Shown here: one piece after another, positions 26,305 through 34,334 of the stretch
How positions within the stretch are numbered: position 1 is the stretch's first letter
Layout of the letters: each line of letters starts with the position of its first letter
Origin: Candidatus Heimdallarchaeota archaeon
GTDB lineage: Archaea > Asgardarchaeota > Heimdallarchaeia > Heimdallarchaeales > Heimdallarchaeaceae
Direction: 5' to 3'
DNA: 52,514 bases
Assembly (NCBI GenBank): GCA_019057815.1
Contig: JAHLWR010000024.1
Span: forward strand, 1 to 52,514
Position numbers and translations under genes: made by a program
The notes under the pieces: model-generated
The model's database searches: none
What the model saw: only the letters and a program-made list of their open reading frames with translations
Told to the model about the DNA's origin: nothing

Positions 26305-26973
26305 TTGGGCGAACTAATTGGTAGGATTAAATCACTTGAAAATGCTATTGAGGACGCATTACATAAATATGAACTAGTAGAGAGTTATGCAGATGCATTG
26401 GCTGAATATAGACGTATAAAAGAGGAACTACTTGCATTTTCTATTAGTGAATCTGATCCTGACAGCTATAAGGAGCAACAACGTGTTCTTGCTTATGTTT
26501 TAATGCGTGAAGGAAATGCATTACGTGATTTGAATGAAGTGGAAGAGGCTAATGCTGTCCAAGAACTTGAATTAGTCGCAGCAAAAAATTCCGGAGATGA
26601 TATTGCGATAGCACGATCTTTATTCTCTTCAGCAGTACAAGAGCTTACTACTAGAAACGTTGAGAATCGTTTGAAACTTCTTGAGGAGGCTTTGGAGGCA
26701 TTTAATAAAGGTGATTCAGTTGATCATATTATGGGTGCTGGATGGGTATATATTATATATTCAGATTTGATGAATTTGGATTTGATACCTTCTGAATATG
26801 AAGAAATAGTTGAATCATGTAACCACGCGATAAAAATACTCAAACCAATTGAAAATTGACAGGGTTTAGCGAGAGCATACGAAGCTAGAGCTTTTGCACA
26901 TAAAAGTGCTGATGAGTTAGATTTAGCAAAAAAAGATGAAGAGATGGCAAAAGAATACACATCCAAAGATTAA
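26305..26973 (+). pseudogene. TPR/helical-repeat-like gene interrupted by an in-frame TGA
   Basis: The frame opens with TTG at 26305 and runs 184 codons to a TGA at 26857-26859, then continues openly for 37 more codons to TAA (QGLARAYEARAFAHKSADEL and a charged end). Both parts are helical-repeat-like, with Ala-rich TPR-style helices such as YADALAEYRRIKEELLAF, REGNALRDLNEVEEANAV and ARSLFSSAVQEL. One G-to-A change (TGG to TGA) at a position where Trp would fit explains the stop. The truncated 184-aa product could still fold. No ATG is available near the start. Likely function is protein-protein binding; no target is evident. Confidence 0.6.
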
Positions 26974-27339
26974 TTCCAAAAAAAGAGCTGTTCTATAACC
27001 TGGATAAAATTCCTTTTACGTTTTTTTTTTACTTTCGTAAATATTTCCTCTTGATGAGCGATTTTTACTATTAAAAGGTATTACACCAGTTCTAATAGAG
27101 AAATACTACTTACTTTAATGTGCGGAACATGATTTGTACGGTTTGACGAGATGGAAACAATCACATGAAGCAGAGAGTACACCGTACAAAGAAGAGAAAA
27201 GAGGTGTTAGGTGGGGTGATACAGAATCATAGACTTTCAGAATGTTTTAAGAAAGATGAAAAATTATCATAAAGACCCAACAAATACAAGTTTTCACAAA
27301 TCTTATTAAATCTGCAACGAGATAGTACTTGAAAATATA
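26974..27339. other. Gene-free stretch with a 10-bp inverted repeat
   Basis: About 366 bp without a credible gene. It holds a perfect inverted repeat, TTTGTACGGT at 27133-27142 and ACCGTACAAA at 27181-27190, with a 38-nt loop. A short open stretch on the plus strand covers the same bases but has no start codon or recognisable family. It could be a small structured RNA, a protein-binding site or gene debris. Confidence 0.35.
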
Positions 27340-27618
27340 TCATTTTCTATACATATTTAAAACTATAATCTTTCTTTTACTTTTAAATAACCGATACATA
27401 ACTCTGTAGTCACCTATTCTTATTCTAAAATAGTTTTCTTTTTCTCTATACTTACGAACATCATACTTGCTTTTGAGAGATTCTCCACGCTTCATATCAA
27501 GTATTATTTGTTTTACAGCTTCTATAATATCAGGAGGAATTTTGTTTCTTTTGTTTTCAAGTTTTTTCGTAAAAGATCTAGTAAATTCGAGTTCATAAGT
27601 GATTTCTACCCTCTCCAG
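27340..27618 (-). CDS. RelE/ParE-family toxin with no canonical start codon
   Basis: Reading the minus strand in the same frame just after the antitoxin stop gives about 92 codons to TGA at 27340-27342. The peptide includes ITYELEFTRSFTKKLENK, IPPDIIEAVKQIILDMKRG, KYDVRKYREKENY and YFRIRIGDYRVMYRLFKS, closing with KIIVLNMYRK. The (Y)xRIRxGDYRVxY pattern and length are diagnostic of RelE-type ribosome-dependent RNases. There is no ATG, GTG or TTG in frame before ITYEL: the codons after the antitoxin stop are CTG GAG AGG GTA GAA ATC. GTG-to-GTA mutation, CTG initiation or coupled reinitiation are possible. Because the whole domain is intact, I list it as a gene. Confidence 0.75.
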   Translation of the reverse strand: MERVEITYELEFTRSFTKKLENKRNKIPPDIIEAVKQIILDMKRGESLKSKYDVRKYREKENYFRIRIGDYRVMYRLFKSKRKIIVLNMYRK

Positions 27619-28134
27619 TTAGTTCCATATTTTATCGTTTTTCTTTAGTTCCTCCCAGCTAACCGTTTTTCCTTTCTTACATTGTTTTATTGCTTTTTTT
27701 ATTAATTTCGATTCTTTTTTCGATAATTCTTCATCATCATACGGTATTTCATCAATTTCTTCAAATAATCCTTTTTTTGTACTATCTGGTTCCATAATCA
27801 GTACTTTGTCTTCTGATAGAATTGCAGTGATTTTATCTCCAATCTCTAATTCAAATGCTTGTAATATTTCAAGTGGCATTTTTATATGCGATTCAGGTAG
27901 GATTTGTAATTGAAATTCTTGTATCGTATGAACTACTTCTTGTAGTTTACGTATTCTCTCTAGATAAATTATAAAGGAAGTTGGCTCAGGTTGATAAGTT
28001 AAACCTCTAGTTTTTTTAGTATAAACATATTTGCACATATTTGTATATTCCAGATCCATTATGTCTTTTTCTTTTTTGTCTTTTCTTTGTGACTCTTCAT
28101 CATAATTAACAGTTTGTATTTTACTCAATGTCAT
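27619..28134 (-). CDS. AbrB-domain antitoxin with RelB-like tail
   Basis: A 171-aa protein. A poorly conserved N-terminus (about 1-75) is followed by a SpoVT/AbrB DNA-binding domain near 78-120 (FQLQILPESHIKMPLEILQA, FELEIGDKITAILSEDKVLI). A charged C-terminus ends KQCKKGKTVSWEELKK, the typical toxin-binding tail of RelB-type antitoxins. The RelE-like toxin follows with no gap. The ATG at 28134 overlaps the end of the upstream gene by 14 bp; in-frame GTG (28137) and TTG (28143) are alternatives. By family analogy it represses its own operon and neutralises the toxin. Confidence 0.82.
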   Translation of the reverse strand: MTLSKIQTVNYDEESQRKDKKEKDIMDLEYTNMCKYVYTKKTRGLTYQPEPTSFIIYLERIRKLQEVVHTIQEFQLQILPESHIKMPLEILQAFELEIGDKITAILSEDKVLIMEPDSTKKGLFEEIDEIPYDDEELSKKESKLIKKAIKQCKKGKTVSWEELKKNDKIWN

Positions 28135-28738
28135 CACCTTCAATTTCTGACAATACTCTATTTAATTTGCTAATTAATTTCTCAATTTCAAATTTACTTA
28201 ATGAAAGAACTATTCTTTCTTTTTCATATTCGCTTTTAAAATAATCTAGATAGAGATTTGCAAATCTTTCATTAATTTCCATTTCTTTTCCTTTTATCTT
28301 TCTAGTTAAAATTTCAAAAGTTGTATTTGAAAGCAGATGTGAGGGTCTATTTAGAAATGATATGATGAAATCCTTTATTTTTTGATCAATACTATTAATT
28401 ATTTTCAACATTTTTTCCTTTTCTTTTTCGTCTTTTATTTTTGGTTCCTCAAAATCACTATTTTCGAATATTTCATAGATTGCAGGAATTAGAGAACCTA
28501 TTATTATACAAACTTCTTCTTTATCTATCTCTTTTATGTTTTCGAAATAGTCAGATTCTTTAATTTTGATACCAAATCCTGTTTCAATTTTTTCTATAAT
28601 CAAATCATCATTCATAATTGCTTTAACAAATATATTTGCAATCTCCTTTACTGATTCGTCATTCACTTTAGATAATACAATTTCAAGTTTTGATAATTCA
28701 GATTCCTTATTTTCTCTTGATTCTTCTGTGTTTGACAT
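28121..28738 (-). CDS. Unknown soluble helical protein upstream of AbrB-RelE module
   Basis: A 205-aa, very Lys/Glu/Ile-rich protein with no family I recognise. It appears all-helical, with segments such as SKVNDESVKEIANIFVKAIM, EVCIIIGSLIPAIYEIFE and FIISFLNRPSHLLSNTTFEI. No signal peptide or membrane helix is present. Its 3' end overlaps the start of the antitoxin gene, so the three genes look like one operon (unknown, antitoxin, toxin). It could be a third TA component or a passenger gene. Start ATG at 28738. Confidence 0.65.
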   Translation of the reverse strand: MSNTEESRENKESELSKLEIVLSKVNDESVKEIANIFVKAIMNDDLIIEKIETGFGIKIKESDYFENIKEIDKEEVCIIIGSLIPAIYEIFENSDFEEPKIKDEKEKEKMLKIINSIDQKIKDFIISFLNRPSHLLSNTTFEILTRKIKGKEMEINERFANLYLDYFKSEYEKERIVLSLSKFEIEKLISKLNRVLSEIEGDDIE

Positions 28739-29086
28739 TACTACACCTAATAAAACCCATTTATTTAAACTTATTCACAAACAATGATAAGTCTTCAGAT
28801 AGTTACCAATAATATATTACATAAAAATAACTTAAAAAATATTATCTAAAATATCTCAACTCTTGAGTTCGTGATTATGAAAAGCTTGAAACAAGAATTA
28901 CATTCTTATTGAGAAAAAGATTTAGAGGAAATAGTGTTGTAAAGGAGTTATTGATTATAGAACGCGCTTTTTTATTCTAACTAAGTGGAAAGAAAAAAAG
29001 AAAGAATTGGGTTTTTTAAAGTGAATTCATTTAGTAGGACATTAAAAATCGTAGTTAAAGGAAATTTAAAAAAGAGAAAAGAAACA
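28739..29086. other. Gene-free stretch
   Basis: About 348 A/T-rich bases between the AbrB-RelE operon and the 3' end of the sat-cysC gene. The part nearest 28739 must contain the operon promoter on the minus strand (AATAAGTTTAAATAAATGG-type TATA around 28756-28772). Nothing else is recognisable. Confidence 0.4.
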
Positions 29087-30817
29087 TTAAATTGGTTCTT
29101 TAACTTTGATAGGTTCAATATATCCTAATTCAATCATCTTATCAAGAACTTTCTGGATACTTTCTTCAACAGATTCTTTATCTGTCTCACAAACAACTTC
29201 AGGATGTTGGGGTTCTTCGTATGGATCATCTACACCTGTAAATCCTTTGATAATGCCAGCTCTTGCTTTAGCATATAACCCCTTAAGATCACGAGTTTCG
29301 CAGACTTCAACAGGACATTTAACATAAACTTCCATAAAATCACCTATGCGTTGACGAATCTCTTCACGGACAGAAATATAAGGAGCAATATTTGCCATAA
29401 GAGCTATGGTTCCATTTCGTGATAAGAGGTGACAAACGAAACCCACTCTTCGAATATTCTCATCACGATCTTCTTTACTGAAACCAAGTCCTTTACTAAG
29501 ATTCTGTCTTACTATGTCCGCATCTAATCGTTCTACTTTGTATCTTCGTTTCTTCAATTCCTCAGCTACACCTTTAGAAATGGTAGTTTTTCCACTCCCA
29601 GAGAGTCCAGTAAATAAAATGGTAACACCTTTTTGTGTAACTTTTAAACGCTTATTATTAACAGAGTCGATAAGAATCATTGCTACCTCAGGTCTAGTGA
29701 ATTCTCTTGGTAGCATTTCTCCTTTTGTTAGCATTTCACGAACTTTAGTACCAGATAAGAAGATATGAGCATCTTTTCCATGGGGACAAGTTCTTTTTGT
29801 GACCATCTGTTCACAAAGCTTACAATAGAAAGCATATTCAAATTTTATAGGAGTAATCATAAGATCATCTTTAGAGAATTGATCGAAGATTTCTTGAGCT
29901 TCATAGGTACCATAATAGTCCCCCACTCCAGCATGATCTCGACCAACAATAAAATGAGAACAACCATAATTCTGTCTACTAATGGCATGCAAGATAGCTT
30001 CTCTCGGACCCGCATAGCGCATATGTGCGGGATAAACGCCTAGGAAAGTTCTTTCTTTTGGATAATAGTTGTTTAAAATGACTTTGTAAGTTTCCATTCG
30101 AACATGCGATGGAATATCATCTTTTTTAGTAAAACCTACTAAAGGATTAACAAAGAGCCCATCAACATACTCCATTGCAATTTTTTGGAGGTGTTCGTGT
30201 GCTCGATGGATAGGATTTCGTGTTTGAAAGGCTACAACTGTCTCCCAGTTCTTTTCTACAAAAAATTGCCTAGTTATTTTAGGGGTGAATCTGTAATCAT
30301 TTATTTCTTTATGAGGTATTTCTTCAATTAGCTTTATTTCTCCACCCAGATATACATTACCTGAACGATATAATTCTATTACTCCAGGATGGATATTGTC
30401 ATCGGTTCTGTAAATATTAATTGCTTCTAGTTTTTTGTCTGGTCTGTAAATATCAGAGATTTTCATCAAACCTATATGGGTCTCTTCCCACATTAAGGAG
30501 ATTTCATCGTTAATATTTAATTTTGACGCAAAATCTTCATTCACTGACAGAGTGATTGGAATAGGCCATACTGTTCCATTTGCTAACCGCATGTTTTTTA
30601 CAACACTGTTATAATCTTCTTCACCTAGAAAACCTGTAAGAGGAGAATAAATTCCTGTAGCTATACATTCTAAATCTGCCAATCCTCTCTCATCTAGTTC
30701 TAATTTTGGGAGAATCTTAGCTTTCTCCACCAGATCATAGCGTGCTTTTTCATTTGGGATATATAAGTCAATCAATTTTCCACCATGTGGAGAAACCAGA
30801 TCGTTTTTTGCTTCCAT
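29087..30817 (-). CDS. Bifunctional ATP sulfurylase / APS kinase (PAPS synthase)
   Basis: A 576-aa enzyme that makes the active sulfate donor PAPS in two steps. Residues 1-390 are ATP sulfurylase, with QTRNPIHRAHEH at 198-209, AHMRYAGPREAILHA near 264-278 and GRDHAGVG at 292-299. A small CKLC...CPHG insertion near 333-346 may bind zinc. Residues 398-570 are APS kinase, with the P-loop GLSGSGKT at 404-411, LDADIVRQNLSKGLGFSKED and CETRDLKGLYAKARAG. It forms an operon with cysQ, whose stop codon is one base away. In a cell with surface sulfotransfer, PAPS could feed glycan or protein sulfation; assimilation is the alternative. Confidence 0.95.
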   Translation of the reverse strand: MEAKNDLVSPHGGKLIDLYIPNEKARYDLVEKAKILPKLELDERGLADLECIATGIYSPLTGFLGEEDYNSVVKNMRLANGTVWPIPITLSVNEDFASKLNINDEISLMWEETHIGLMKISDIYRPDKKLEAINIYRTDDNIHPGVIELYRSGNVYLGGEIKLIEEIPHKEINDYRFTPKITRQFFVEKNWETVVAFQTRNPIHRAHEHLQKIAMEYVDGLFVNPLVGFTKKDDIPSHVRMETYKVILNNYYPKERTFLGVYPAHMRYAGPREAILHAISRQNYGCSHFIVGRDHAGVGDYYGTYEAQEIFDQFSKDDLMITPIKFEYAFYCKLCEQMVTKRTCPHGKDAHIFLSGTKVREMLTKGEMLPREFTRPEVAMILIDSVNNKRLKVTQKGVTILFTGLSGSGKTTISKGVAEELKKRRYKVERLDADIVRQNLSKGLGFSKEDRDENIRRVGFVCHLLSRNGTIALMANIAPYISVREEIRQRIGDFMEVYVKCPVEVCETRDLKGLYAKARAGIIKGFTGVDDPYEEPQHPEVVCETDKESVEESIQKVLDKMIELGYIEPIKVKEPI

Positions 30818-30818
30818 T

Positions 30819-31619
30819 TCATTTCATCTCTTTCTCAATCATTTCGAAAATTATTTTGTTTGAAACTTCAGATGTTCCTACTATAGAATTTACATGTGTG
30901 TTTTTTTGATTAAAGTTATAACTTTGACGGTATTTATCTGAAATTTTTCCTCCTGCTTCCTCAACTAACAGACATCCTGCAACGATATCCCATTCATGTT
31001 GTGGTCTTAAACTAAATGTGGCATCAGCTTCTCCAGCTGCAACTAGAGCAAGTTTATATGCAATTGATCCGGTAGGAATAATTTTTGCTTGTTTCGCTAG
31101 ATTTTCCCACTCTCCTCGTTTAATTTCTGAACGACTTGCTACTATCTCAAGTTTTTCCTCTAATTTTTCTTTTACATGGATCAGTTCTCCGTTTAAATAA
31201 GCACCTTTACCTTTTATTGCGGTAAAAAATTCTTTTCTTTGAGAATTAACAACTGCTCCAATAATCGGTTGACCATCTTCTACTAAAGCCACCGAAATAG
31301 AATATTCAGGGATAGCTTCTACAAACTCTCTAGTACCATCTATAGGATCGACAATCCAAACTCTTTTTTTGTTTAATCTTTCAAGATTATCTTTTGTTTC
31401 CTCTGAGAGCCAACCTATATCAGGAAATTTGGAAGTTAATTCTTCTTCTAATATAGTATTTACTGTTAGATCTCCTGTTGTTACAGGAGTATCATTTTCC
31501 TTGAAAGATATTTCAAAACCACTTCTAGATATGTCAATAAGTGCATCGCTAGCTTTATGCAAAGTTTTAGATAAAAAGTCTAGAATTTGTTCAGCATCAG
31601 CAAAGTTGAAGGATGTCAA
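30819..31619 (-). CDS. cysQ: 3'(2'),5'-bisphosphate nucleotidase / inositol monophosphatase family (CysQ-like)
   Basis: A 266-aa Mg-dependent phosphatase. The FIG/IMPase motifs are LSEE at 72-75, RVWIVDPIDGTREFV at 86-100 (metal ligands in DPIDGT) and HEWDIVAGCLLVEEAGG near 210-226. CysQ removes the 3' phosphate from PAP, the product of PAPS-using sulfotransferases, which fits the immediate next gene, PAPS synthase. The start is TTG at 31619, supported by GAAGGAAG four bases upstream; no ATG lies nearby. Other IMPase-family substrates remain possible but the operon makes PAP/PAPS the best guess. Confidence 0.9.
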   Translation of the reverse strand: MTSFNFADAEQILDFLSKTLHKASDALIDISRSGFEISFKENDTPVTTGDLTVNTILEEELTSKFPDIGWLSEETKDNLERLNKKRVWIVDPIDGTREFVEAIPEYSISVALVEDGQPIIGAVVNSQRKEFFTAIKGKGAYLNGELIHVKEKLEEKLEIVASRSEIKRGEWENLAKQAKIIPTGSIAYKLALVAAGEADATFSLRPQHEWDIVAGCLLVEEAGGKISDKYRQSYNFNQKNTHVNSIVGTSEVSNKIIFEMIEKEMK

Positions 31620-31784
31620 TATACTTCCTTCAACGCTTGGTTAGTGGGTTTTTAAATGATTATGTTTAACTCAAAAATGGTTTAACGGTTAATGGCAGAA
31701 GTCCCCTTATTATCAGTGGGGGAGGGATGCTAGATGGTTTACTTTAGCTTTTTATAGTGAAAAAAGAACTAAGAGGATAGACTA

Positions 31785-33005
31785 ATGCTAACATACAAAG
31801 TGCAACTGTACCCTAATAAACAACAACAGGCAAAACTTGTCGAACAGTTGGATATTTGTAGAAAACTCTATAATAAACTACTAGAAGAGTGCAAGAAAGC
31901 GCGAGAGAAGGGAGAGAAACTCACACAAAGCAAAACTCAATCGTTTATAGTGAGACTAAAAAACAACTCTATGCCTGAACTAAAAGAAGTTTATTCTAAA
32001 GTTTTACAGATGGTCAATCATACTTTGTGGGTAAATATCAAGAGTCTATCAAAGTTAAAAAAGAGTGGGCGTAAAATAGGTCATTTAAGGTTCAAAGGAA
32101 AGGGATGCTACAAAACTATTAACTACAACCAGAGCGGGTTCAAGATAGACGAGTATAAAAACAAGATTACTTTCTCTAAAATAGGAATTATCAATTGTAG
32201 AGGACTAAATAATAGATTAAGGAAAAACAAAATTAAGGGGATAATTCTCAAACGCTCTCAAACGGGTAGATGGTTCGCTAATATACAAGTAGAAAACACT
32301 CTAACAGATCTTCCTAAAACCAATAAAAGAGTGGGAATAGATGTGGGTGTTTCTTCGTTTATCGTCGATTCTGATGGTAGAAGAGTAGAGAACCCTAAGA
32401 ATATAGACAAACAATTAAAGAAAATTAAAATCGCTCATAGAATCCTCTCTCGTAAAAAGAAGGATTCAAAGAACTGGTTAAAAGCCAAGTTACAATTAGC
32501 TAAACTTTTAGCGCAAGTTACTAACCAACGTAAAGATTTCTTGCATAAAGTTTCCAGATTTTATGTTAGAAGTTACGACTTTATCTGTGTAGAAGACTTG
32601 AATATTACAGCACTATCACAGAAAGGTAACAAAAATAACAAGCGGTCACGCACTCTTCACCGTCACATTTTAGATGCTTCGTGGGGACAGTTCTTCAGCT
32701 ATTTATCTTATAAAGCTGTAAACGCTGATAAAAAAGTAGTTAAAGTTCATCCTGAAGGTACTACTCAAGAATGTTCTAGATGTGGGAGAATAGTTAAGAA
32801 AAACCTTTCAACCAGAACACACCTTTGTCCTTATTGTGACTTAGAGTTAGACCGCGATTATAACGCTTCAATCAATATTTTGAAGAGGGGTACGGGATGT
32901 ACCTCTTTACTTGTGGAGAACAGACCTCTGGTCACTATTAGCGCTTCTGCTATTGTTAGTGGTCAAGTCTTTTCTATGAATCAAGAAATTCCTACCTTAA
33001 GGTAG
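31785..33005 (+). CDS. tnpB: TnpB RNA-guided nuclease, intact RuvC triad
   Basis: A 406-aa protein of normal TnpB length. The N-terminal helical part (YKVQLYPNKQQQAKLVEQLD) is followed by the split RuvC domain: Asp186 in GIDVGVSSF, Glu270 in ICVEDLNI, and Asp356/Asp358 in LDRDYNASINIL. A zinc finger (Cys330, Cys333, Cys348, Cys351) sits between the last two motifs. With all catalytic residues present it should cut DNA targeted by its omega RNA, which relatives encode at the element's 3' end. Start ATG at 31785 with AGAGGA 7 nt upstream. No TnpA is found in the window, so movement would require one elsewhere. Confidence 0.95.
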   Translation: MLTYKVQLYPNKQQQAKLVEQLDICRKLYNKLLEECKKAREKGEKLTQSKTQSFIVRLKNNSMPELKEVYSKVLQMVNHTLWVNIKSLSKLKKSGRKIGHLRFKGKGCYKTINYNQSGFKIDEYKNKITFSKIGIINCRGLNNRLRKNKIKGIILKRSQTGRWFANIQVENTLTDLPKTNKRVGIDVGVSSFIVDSDGRRVENPKNIDKQLKKIKIAHRILSRKKKDSKNWLKAKLQLAKLLAQVTNQRKDFLHKVSRFYVRSYDFICVEDLNITALSQKGNKNNKRSRTLHRHILDASWGQFFSYLSYKAVNADKKVVKVHPEGTTQECSRCGRIVKKNLSTRTHLCPYCDLELDRDYNASINILKRGTGCTSLLVENRPLVTISASAIVSGQVFSMNQEIPTLR

Positions 33006-33006
33006 G
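32991..33006 (+). other. Right-end hairpin of TnpB element
   Basis: Perfect 6-bp stem CCTACC/GGTAGG with a TTAA loop that contains the tnpB stop codon. Typical position and shape for the foldback structure at the right end of IS200/IS605-type elements; it could also end the omega RNA or act as a terminator. Confidence 0.75.
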
Positions 33007-33048
33007 AGTAGTTCATGTTATTGCTTCAAGCCTTGAAAACAGAAGATT

Positions 33049-34293
33049 CTATTCTTTTCTTTTTCTGTAGAACCTTCTATAAGTAAGCACTATCAGACCT
33101 ATAGCTAGTATTGGCATGATTAACCCAAATGATTCTTCTTCGGTTTCAGTTGTTTCAACTTCAAGAGCTTCATGAACTTCAACAACAACTTCGTCATACG
33201 CACTGTTCCCAAAGATATCATACAGAGTTAATCTTATGATTTGAAAACCTAGATAATTGCATGTAAGAACATACTCAATATTTTCACCATTCCAAGGACC
33301 TGACTGAACTCTAGAACCATCGATTGAAACCGAGAAATTCATCGGAGTAAAATCGGATGCGTCCCAAATCAGTGAAACAAATGTCATATTGCTCCAAACC
33401 CAGAAATCTTCAGGACCAACTATTATAGGGTTGTCTTCGTCTGTTTCAAGAGTGTTATAATTTATAGCTTCTACAGCATCAAGCTCTACAGTACCTTCTG
33501 CTGCATTAATTTCAACAATAACGTATCTTGCTGAATCAAAACCAATTACACTCAAATCAAAACTTTTTGTTCCATTTCCAGTACCTAAACTAGTTGGTAT
33601 GTCAGATAAACTATTTGCAACTTTGACCATGTACAATTCGCCTTGAGCATGAACAGTGAAATCATTACCTTCTCCATTAAGTATCTCCTCATTCTCTCCC
33701 ATATCGAGAGTTACATACCCATTAGAGTAACCAATGAAAAGTGTTGCATATCCACCATCAGGAGCTCCTATAGCATTGTCTTCATTAGATGAGAAAGCTG
33801 TATTTACAGCTGTATTAGCGTACTCGTCACCAATAGTGTAAGCTATAGTAATCCAAGAAGTTACTGAAACTGAAACCATATCTGTGTTAAGGACTTCCAA
33901 AGTGAGATTAAATGTTCCTAAAGACCATTTACCATTGAACCAATCAGTGATTTCTAAAACTATAGTGGTATCTAATATGCTTCCAGAACAGAGAATGCTA
34001 CCATTTCTCCAGAGGACATATTCTGAACTAGAATATACTTCCCATTCTAAAGAGATATTTTCTTCACCCCATTGAATTGTCTGATTGGGGGGAGAAACAG
34101 ATATTGAGGGCAAGTCTAGAACAATTACTTTTAGAGAGGATTCTAAATCTATGTAATTGTTAAAAATCTGTAAACTGATAAAATCTTGTTCACCATTGAC
34201 AAAAGGAATCTGGAAAAAAACTAAAAGCAAGATAAAGGAAGTAATAATAATGCGAAATTCTTTTTTCTGAGGGATAAAAACTTCTTTTCTCAT
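33049..34293 (-). CDS. Anchored surface protein with GAPDG-type beta-sandwich and Ig-like domains
   Basis: A 414-aa protein. It has a signal peptide (about 11-33), an Ig-like segment (about 60-165, IQWGEENISLEWEVYSSSEY) and a beta-sandwich at about 170-285. That last domain has DNAIGAPDGGYATLFIGYSN, GYVTLDMGENEEILNGEGND and FDSARYVIVEI, a pattern reminiscent of discoidin-like carbohydrate-binding folds. A second Ig-like unit follows, then a membrane helix and RFYRKRKE. I have seen this middle module in archaeal surface proteins but cannot name a curated family. Not homologous end-to-end to the proteins at 7565 and 20831, though the Ig-like unit and anchor are the same kind. Start ATG at 34293. 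Confidence 0.82.
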   Translation of the reverse strand: MRKEVFIPQKKEFRIIITSFILLLVFFQIPFVNGEQDFISLQIFNNYIDLESSLKVIVLDLPSISVSPPNQTIQWGEENISLEWEVYSSSEYVLWRNGSILCSGSILDTTIVLEITDWFNGKWSLGTFNLTLEVLNTDMVSVSVTSWITIAYTIGDEYANTAVNTAFSSNEDNAIGAPDGGYATLFIGYSNGYVTLDMGENEEILNGEGNDFTVHAQGELYMVKVANSLSDIPTSLGTGNGTKSFDLSVIGFDSARYVIVEINAAEGTVELDAVEAINYNTLETDEDNPIIVGPEDFWVWSNMTFVSLIWDASDFTPMNFSVSIDGSRVQSGPWNGENIEYVLTCNYLGFQIIRLTLYDIFGNSAYDEVVVEVHEALEVETTETEEESFGLIMPILAIGLIVLTYRRFYRKRKE

Positions 34294-34334
34294 TACATCT
34301 CAAGATACTTTAGCTCATTATTAATATTTACGTT

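Larger units (their letters stand above)
31691..33015 (+). mobile_element. TnpB-only IS200/IS605-type element (IS1341-like)
   Basis: Contains an intact tnpB and no tnpA. The right end is a perfect hairpin at 32991-33006 (CCTACC, TTAA loop, GGTAGG) followed by AGTAGTTCA, and it overlaps the tnpB stop. Left of the gene, a smaller stem TCCCC/GGGGA at 31702-31722 may mark the left end. Boundaries are approximate. It sits between cysQ and a surface-protein gene and interrupts nothing visible. The 3' end region is where TnpB guide (omega) RNA is expected, by family analogy. Confidence 0.75.

Noticed and set aside
26857-26859. TGA as a recoded Trp or selenocysteine
   Set aside because: Several genes here (for example those ending at 9187 and 11498) use TGA as a real stop, and no SECIS-like element or Sec protein family fits, so ordinary nonsense is the simpler explanation.
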